From Hevea brasiliensis (taxonomy: Eukaryota; Streptophyta; Magnoliopsida; Malpighiales; Euphorbiaceae), in NCBI RefSeq assembly GCF_030052815.1, contig NC_079507.1, positions 56,647,119-56,711,118 of the forward strand: a DNA stretch of 64,000 bases, given 5' to 3'. The notes beneath the pieces are model-generated. The model made no database searches, was not told the DNA's origin, and saw only the letters and a list, made by a program, of their open reading frames with translations. Shown here in pieces: positions 57,773 through 64,000 of the stretch. Position 1 is the stretch's first letter. Each line of letters opens with the position of its first letter. A program made the position numbers and the translations under genes.

Positions 57773-57850
<78 letters not shown>
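57773..57850. repeat. (AAT)n microsatellite
   Basis: About 26 units of AAT, between peptide copies E and F. Confidence 0.95.
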
Positions 57851-57851
<1 letters not shown>

Positions 57852-58227
57852 CCTAACCAAACTGGTTTGGTGAATTTTAACCCAAGCCTAGATTCACATT
57901 TTTAACTCACGAAAAAGAATATTAGAGAAAATGATTTAGAAAAAACTTATCTAGATTTAATTTATTATACATTTAATATATAAATATTTAAGTTTTACTA
58001 TATATATCATGTTTTAAATACATTATGGACGAATTTAAACATTTGTTAAGTTATTATATCACAATTTGCATCTTTTTCCATGCTATGCTTTCTTGGAAAA
58101 AACCACAGATTTCTGACCAAAAACAGGAAGTCCTTGGAGACTTGAACCATTGCTGCAGTCTAGCCTATCCCCTGCTTTTTGATTCTATAGTAATCAGGTC
58201 AACTGGTCAAGTCTTTAGTTTGCTGAG

Positions 58228-58236
58228 TATATAAAA
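58228..58236 (+). promoter_or_regulatory. TATA box of peptide copy F
   Basis: TATATAAAA about 70 bp before the ATG at 58299, matching copy A in position. Confidence 0.5.
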
Positions 58237-58298
58237 AGGGACAACAGGCAGTATGAGGGAACCAAGCATCAAAATTAACTTGCCTTTCTTCATACAAA

Positions 58299-58635
58299 AT
58301 GGCACAGAGAATCTTTTATCTTGTAGTTTTATGCATTATCAACTTGCTTTTCTTTCTATTCTTCTCATCTGAAACAGTTCTGTCAGCTAGACCTGGACAA
58401 GCCCACTGCTCTCATCTGAGATGGTGTCTGCTATGCAAGCCAGAACCCTTAGATCGAGTTAACATGCTTGAAACACTGAGATATTTTATTATATATTTCC
58501 TAATGATGCATGCAATTACTAACTAGTTCATTTGGTGTTGCAGAGGAGAAGAGTGAGCAGCAAAAATATACGAGGAAAGCAAAGCTTTTGCGAATGAAAG
58601 CGGTTCAGAACATGCCGAACTCCCTAGGGCAGTAG
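58299..58635 (+). pseudogene. Small secreted-peptide precursor (copy F), broken paralogue of 34126-34464
   Basis: The signal peptide is intact and starts MAQRIFYLVVLCIINLLFF. Codon 3 is CAG, unlike the TAG of copy A. A one-base deletion after ARPGQA shifts the frame (copy A has GCCCCACTG, here GCCCACTG) and the exon 1 donor seen in A (CCCA|GTATGT) is replaced by sequence without a good donor. Exon 2 after GTTGCAG| starts like copy A (EEKSEQQKY) but a small deletion shifts it, so the SASGSDSAPAGQGH end is lost and the frame runs to TAG at 58635. Roughly 200 bp of upstream sequence is also shared with copy A. Confidence 0.7.
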
Positions 58636-58639
58636 CTTA

Positions 58640-59088
58640 CGGTTGATGGTGTTGTCTTCTTTTACTAATAAATTAAGAGAAAATTTTAGATAGAATCAAT
58701 TTATTAAGTCATTAATTAAGTCAATTAAATTACTTTTAATAATATAATATAAATAAATAAGTGTTTTAATTTTTAATTATTATTTTTACACGTTATAAAT
58801 AATTGTAATTTTTTTTTATATGACATCATCTTTATTTACTTGGATAGGTTATTTAATACTCCACAATAATTTAACAATTCAACCATGTCCTGATATGAAT
58901 TGAGGGGGCATGATAGAGATAGACTGATCTTCATATACTTACCTCATCTATTTGTTGTAAATGATTTATAAAGGTAAGAAAAAGAATGGAAAGAGGAGAT
59001 AAATTGATAATTTTATTTGTGAGAGAGAGGGTTAAAATTTTAATTTTTCTACTTTTAACATGGAAACCTACTGCTTGTTATTTTAAAA
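58640..59088. other. AT-rich intergenic DNA
   Basis: Nothing recognised. Confidence 0.4.
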
Positions 59089-60615
59089 TTTACAAGTGCA
59101 CAGATTATACAAATAATATAAAATGATATCACTCTAACGAATATCATATTTGATCACCAAACTATAATTAAATCAATTATTTAGACTAACAAAAAATTTG
59201 ATTAAGTAATAATTTAGGTTAACAAAAAATTTGATTAAGTAATAAAAGAGCGATTAAAACTAAAGCAATTGCAAGTAGAACTAAAATTACGGCTAATTTA
59301 TCTAAACAAATAACCAACCAATCAAAAGTTGATTCCATAATTGAGGTTTTACACTCTTATTAATTGAGATTTAATCCAATCATCCAATATATGGGTATTT
59401 ATAACCGTAAAGAAGATTAATTAAAAAATCCCTTTGATTCTATTTCAAGACATTTAAGATCTGTTTTAAATCAAATTAAACCCTACTTTCATGACCTTTA
59501 ATTTAATTAAAACACATTAAATTCTTTAATTAATCATAAAATTCCTCTTATAACCCTAGTTTATCTCTACACCTAGAATCATAAGTTCAAAATCCTAGTT
59601 TTCTATTATTAATTTTCACCTTTCACTTCTTCAATCAATGACTCAAATCAATACTAAGTGAGGCCTAACACCAAGGAAGCACTAAAACATGAGAAAATGA
59701 ATCAAAGTGTAAAACCCATATTATTGAATAAAAATCAAACCAAATTCATTGATTAAATTAGAGCTTTACAATCCCACTCTGAATTCTAAAGAAACTGCTT
59801 ACTCGTGATTATTTTTAGAAAATAAAACATGAAATAAGCATAAAAAAGGCAAAAAAATAGAAGAACCTAAGTTGATTTGTAGTTTCGATGATGAAATCTA
59901 GACTAAAATCTCCTTGGTGTAGAAAGAAATTAAAGAAGTCTCTATTGCTGTCTTCTATTCTTCTTAAAAACTAAGTTTTAGTGCTATAATCTCCTTCTTA
60001 TATTTTGCCAAAAGAGAATCCTAATAGGTAAGAAGTTCAAAATGTGTGAAATAGAATCCAATTCAGGAGAATGAGTTAGAAGGAGAAATTAAAATACACG
60101 GCTTCGTGCACTTTTAAGGGAGAATTACATGAGCCCGTGAAACCTGTTTGCCTCAACACAACTTCATAGCTGGAGAATGCACTACGCATTAAAAATTGTA
60201 CCAAGTTGCGTAACCTTCACATGATTGAAGTACAAGATACAGGTCATGCTTTCCGTTGGTGCAACTTTCTATTTCTTCTTTAATTCTACAGTTGAAAATT
60301 ATATTGGCTTGTGTAATGAGAAACACCACTTGTGTATTGCCCACCAATGAGGTTTACACCGCTAGAAGCACCAGTCTGCTCTTATTTATATAATTTTCTG
60401 TTTCTCTTAAAATTTGCTCTTTTTTCACTTTTCGTCCACAATTACTTGGGTTTTCAAGTCAACACTTAATATTAAAAAGTAAGAATATCACAATTAAATG
60501 CAAAATTATAAAAGTAAAGCAAACTAAGTAAAAAACAAATAAATATGTGTATAAAATAGCTATATATTAGGGTAAAATAGAGGCAAAACATGTCCAAAAT
60601 GCTTGCAAATGAGTA
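59089..60615 (-). repeat. Diverged Athila-like LTR, probably a solo LTR
   Basis: It follows the order of the Athila LTR at 19372-21080 with much change: ACAAGTGCACAGATTATAC at the left edge, ACCCTACTTTCATGACC, AATTCCTCTTATAACCCTAG, TTTCACCTTTCACTTCTTC, and at the right edge GGGTAAAATAGAGGCAAAAC then GCAAATGAGTATATAAC. No internal element region adjoins it. A TSD was not found, which fits its age. Confidence 0.55.
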
Positions 60616-60815
60616 TATAACTATTGTAATTGGAGTTTTTTTTTAAATAAAATAAAATTAAGTGATTTTATTATAATAAATTAAAATTAAGGAATAAAAG
60701 TGAAATATAGGATGGGTATAAAAATTAGCCCATCATAACCCTATCTACACATCTATACATATGTAAGTGTTGAATGATATAGAAACCTAAGCCTGGTTCC
60801 ATCTCTAATAAATAT

Positions 60816-63800
60816 TGTGACGCCCCTTCCCCGTTCACTGTATAGCCGAGCAAGAAGTGCCACATTCGGTGCCGAAGCACCCTATTTTGTTTTATCATAT
60901 CTATTATAAGCTTTTAATATCATTTAAAAGTAGTAATCCATGTGTAAATTTTTTTTTTTTTATAACTTATTTCTGTGAAGACCCGGACAGAGCCTCCCCT
61001 GTTTTATTAGCATCTGGCGGGTTCCACTAATCACCTGTTAACATGTCCATATTCATTTCACACATTTCCATATCATATTATCTTGTAATATATCATTTAT
61101 AATTATTTATGAGATCTAAAAATGAAGTATCATCTATTGCATTTATATAGAAATTCATAGATAATAAATTATAAGTTTTCATTTCAATCTCAAAGTTTAA
61201 TTACAAGTCCAAAATGAAATACATCATAACTAGACACAATGAATCAAAATACTAGTCTATACATGGGCCCTACCAAAATACAAAAGACCGGTGAGGTGAC
61301 TTTGGACAGTGGCAGATCTGGTCAGAGCTCTGTCAGTGCACTACTAGTGCTGCTACTACGGCTGATGGGACTGATCTCCAGTACCTACGCGATAGAAAAC
61401 CAAAGCGCTAAGCATAACGCTTAGTGGTGCATAATTTATAATAACAATAATTTAACAATCGAAATAATATCTGCAAATCATAATTTCTGGGTCTTTTACA
61501 TTTTTATTGCTCTTTGGAAGCAATTAACATTATCGGAATCTTTTATGATTACTTATTGTATTTTAAGTCTTAATTAATTTTTATCAGTGCCCAAGAAACC
61601 TATAATAAATTATAAAAACTGGATGCACAAGTGTAAACTGGTTAGACAGCCATATGTCTATCCAGTATACGTCTGTCAGGCATGAGACCAACTGTCAGGC
61701 ATGAGACCCGCTGTTAGGCTTATAAAACCAGAAATAAAGTAGGCACAATGGCCAGTAAGTAGGCATATAGCCTATAGAACAATCATACCAGACATATTTT
61801 GTCAGTTCATGATTTTCTCGGTAGGCGGTACTGCTATCTGTAATCCCTAATTGGTATACCAATTTATCCAAACTAAATAAATAAGTCTAGGTATAGTATA
61901 GGCAATTAAACATTTTTAATTATTTTAGCACTATTCACTGTTACTATTTTCTGGTACTATTCATTGGTACCATTAATTTCATATTAATAGGACATTAGTC
62001 CCAATTTACATATTCATATCATTTTTAATATTTAATTATCCTTATGAGTATTTTAATTATTATATATAGCATTTTTCCCATGAACCTTTCTTTAGGTTCA
62101 TGTTGATGTGTTATCTTTTATTTAGGAATTTGACTAGGTTAGGATGTCTAGTTAGTCACACTTCCTTCATAACAATTGCTCCTCTATGTTTAAACTTGAA
62201 TTTCAGCTTTTGAATCACTGAATTTGGGATTATAGAGCTCAAGTTATGATGAAAATACCATAACTGGTCCCTTTGCCTCTAAGTTGTCCAGAATTTACAA
62301 TTCCTGGTCAATAAAATTTGACTAGTTATTTGATTATTTTATGGTCATTTTTAGACTTAGGTTCCTTCACAAGATATGTTCCTCTATGTCTTAGGGAGTC
62401 CCAGGTATAATTTCATAATTTTTTAAGCTTGGTATAGTGAGTTATAGTCAATGTATTAACCTAGACTCTCAATCCTATAAAGGCAATAACCAAACTTCAG
62501 GGCAATATGTTTGACCCTCTTTTTAGGGTTTTTACACTTAGAATTTGGTAAAGGTGTCTAAATCAATGTTGTAGCCCTAAGTATCATGTTTCCAGATCAT
62601 ATTGGCACATCTCAAATGGAATTTCCTAGTGGGAGTTATGGCCAAATGAACACACGAGTATCAAATGGCATTCTAGGTTCTACTAAACATTTTCCAGATT
62701 TCAATTCCTAACTTTGGCTAATATTTTCCCTAGGATGCAATGGATTCTAGAGCTTGGTCAAAACATAAAAATTGTTGTGCTGTGTCTTATAAAACTTTTG
62801 GCACTAGTTTCAAAATTTGCAGCTTTGGAGACCAAGTTATGGCATTTTTGCTAAAATTGATCAAGCATACCAAAGGAACAATATTTTGGACAATTTCTGG
62901 GTTGGCAGTTTTAGTAACTCAATTTGTGCTAATAATTTGATTTGGTTGAAGGCAAAACTGGGTCAAGTAGTCTTCATGAAAAGTGTAGCCCTATGTCTAA
63001 GCTTTCCATTGATGTAAATTTTAGGTCATTTGGACTAGTATAGAGAGAGTTATGACCAATGTTCATTTGGTCATTTTCTGGGTTTTAGTGTTTGGTCATC
63101 CGGGTTTGGGCAGAGAATTGGTCATGATTTTGGCAAAATTTGGACATGGTGCCGACATGAAAAATGGGCTATTTTGAGTCTATTTTCACCTCCAATTGGC
63201 CTTATACCAATTAGAGTCACACATTTTCAGTTATGGGTCAATAAACCCACTAGACTCATTGAGTTCAAACCTGCAGAAAATTGAACACTCCCAATATCTC
63301 AATTCCTTCAACTTCCTTACTTCAATTTGCATGCAATACACTTCTATAAGCAACAATCTCAACTCAATAGGTCAATTTCAACATTTACACCAAGTCCTTA
63401 AGCATTTACACAAGCCCTAGTTTTTAAAGTTTTAAATTTTCACAAACATTACACAATCAAACACCCAAACATTTCAACTCATCGCACATTCTCATGGAAT
63501 CATTTTTCATCACTTAAAAGCAACAAACTTCAAGTTCCATTACTTCCAAAAATTCAAGGGTTCTTTTCTCAAGATTTTATTTTTGTTTTCAAGATATTTA
63601 TACTTGACTAAATATACTTTTCATGTTTAATAAATAGAAGAAGAGGGATTAGTGCACTAACCTTACTTGAGCTTCCCTAACTTCAATTTTCTTGCTTCCA
63701 ATGGGTGTCTATAGCTTCCTTAGGGTGTGGGGAGTATTTTTTGGTGAAGGGTGCTGTGGGCTTTGGTGTGTGAAAGCTTGGGAAATCAAGCTTGGAAGCT

Positions 63801-64000
63801 TGACAACAATGGAGGAAATGGGGAGGCAATGGTGGACTAAAAAGAGAGAGGGAGAAGAGGGACTTGAGTGGAGAAGATGAAAGTGGGTGGGAGTTTCTTC
63901 TTTTTATGGGTTATATATTTTTATTTTTGTACTTTAATTTTTTTTTAAATTTCCATAAGCTTTTCTTTTCTTTTCTTTTCCTTTCTTTTCTTTTCTTCTT
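60816..64000 (-). repeat. Ty3/gypsy LTR, truncated by the window end
   Basis: Opens TGTGACGCCCCTTCCCC, followed by GAAGACCCGGACAGAGCCTC, the layout of the Tekay-like LTR at 36335 in the same orientation. It contains a double CAGGCATGAGACC (about 61678-61710) and long AT-rich text with no break to the window end. A minus-strand TATATAACCC lies at about 63906-63915. Short frames at 61239, 62740 and 63196 show no family signature. Whether this is a solo LTR or the 3' LTR of a complete element depends on sequence beyond 64000. Confidence 0.55.

Noticed and set aside
58299..58526. 75-codon single-exon reading of copy F as a real protein
   Set aside because: Comparison with copy A shows that the frame after the signal peptide results from a one-base deletion and reads through the former intron.
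62740..63420. Short plus-strand frames near the right end
   Set aside because: Inside an LTR-like sequence, overlapping in different frames, no motif.

Overview
This is a stretch of nuclear DNA from a repeat-rich flowering plant. The evidence is plant-specific Ty3/gypsy lineages (Ogre/Tat, Athila, Tekay chromovirus), long AT-rich spacers, (AT)n and (AAT)n microsatellites, TATA boxes and short spliced genes. Malpighiales/Euphorbiaceae is a guess only. No bacterial operon, CRISPR array, rRNA or tRNA gene was seen.

Layout. (1) 1-18583: a decayed Ogre/Tat-type Ty3 element on the + strand. Its 5' LTR is cut by the window edge and its 3' LTR (14023-18583) is complete. Inside are PBS, extra ORF1, gag, protease plus G-patch, a frame-preserving 183-bp intron, RT/RNase H, a second RNase H, integrase, a 61-bp minisatellite and PPT. 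The LTR carries an antisense coiled-coil ORF behind its own TATA box. (2) 18584-19371 and 32240-32870: older LTR remnants. (3) 19372-32234: an Athila-type element on the - strand, nested in one remnant, with a perfect TSD (GGCCT), tRNA-Asp PBS and an uninterrupted 500-codon envelope-position ORF. (4) 36335-46643: a Tekay chromovirus on the - strand, with TSD TAATA and a tRNA-iMet PBS. Its reading frame is broken mainly by Gln-to-stop changes. (5) From 46.6 kb: low-copy-looking AT-rich DNA holding an L1-like LINE derivative, a copia RT scrap, a kinase exon scrap, a diverged Athila-like LTR (about 59.1-60.6 kb) and a truncated Ty3 LTR running off the window (60816-64000).

The host genes are the most interesting part. 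Spread around the Tekay element are six copies of very small two-exon genes for secreted-peptide precursors, at 34.1-34.5, 35.0-35.3, 49.75-50.04, 52.5-52.9, 56.5-56.8 and 58.3-58.6 kb. All have a signal-peptide exon ending in a Pro codon, a short phase-1 intron at the same place, and a second exon starting Arg/Lys-Glu/Asp-Lys that ends in a short, variable, Pro/Gly/Ser-rich tail. Two are intact: 52535-52882 (-), 76 aa, and 56501-56786 (+), 69 aa. A two-gene cassette is present twice in inverted orientation (34.1-35.8 kb and 55.9-58.6 kb), and each copy has kept a different member in the better state. The tails resemble plant PIP/PIPL (SGPS...GxGH) signalling peptides, but the assignment is tentative.

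Coding ability of the retroelements is mostly lost. The intact reading frames that look worth following are the two peptide genes, the Athila third ORF and the antisense LTR ORF.
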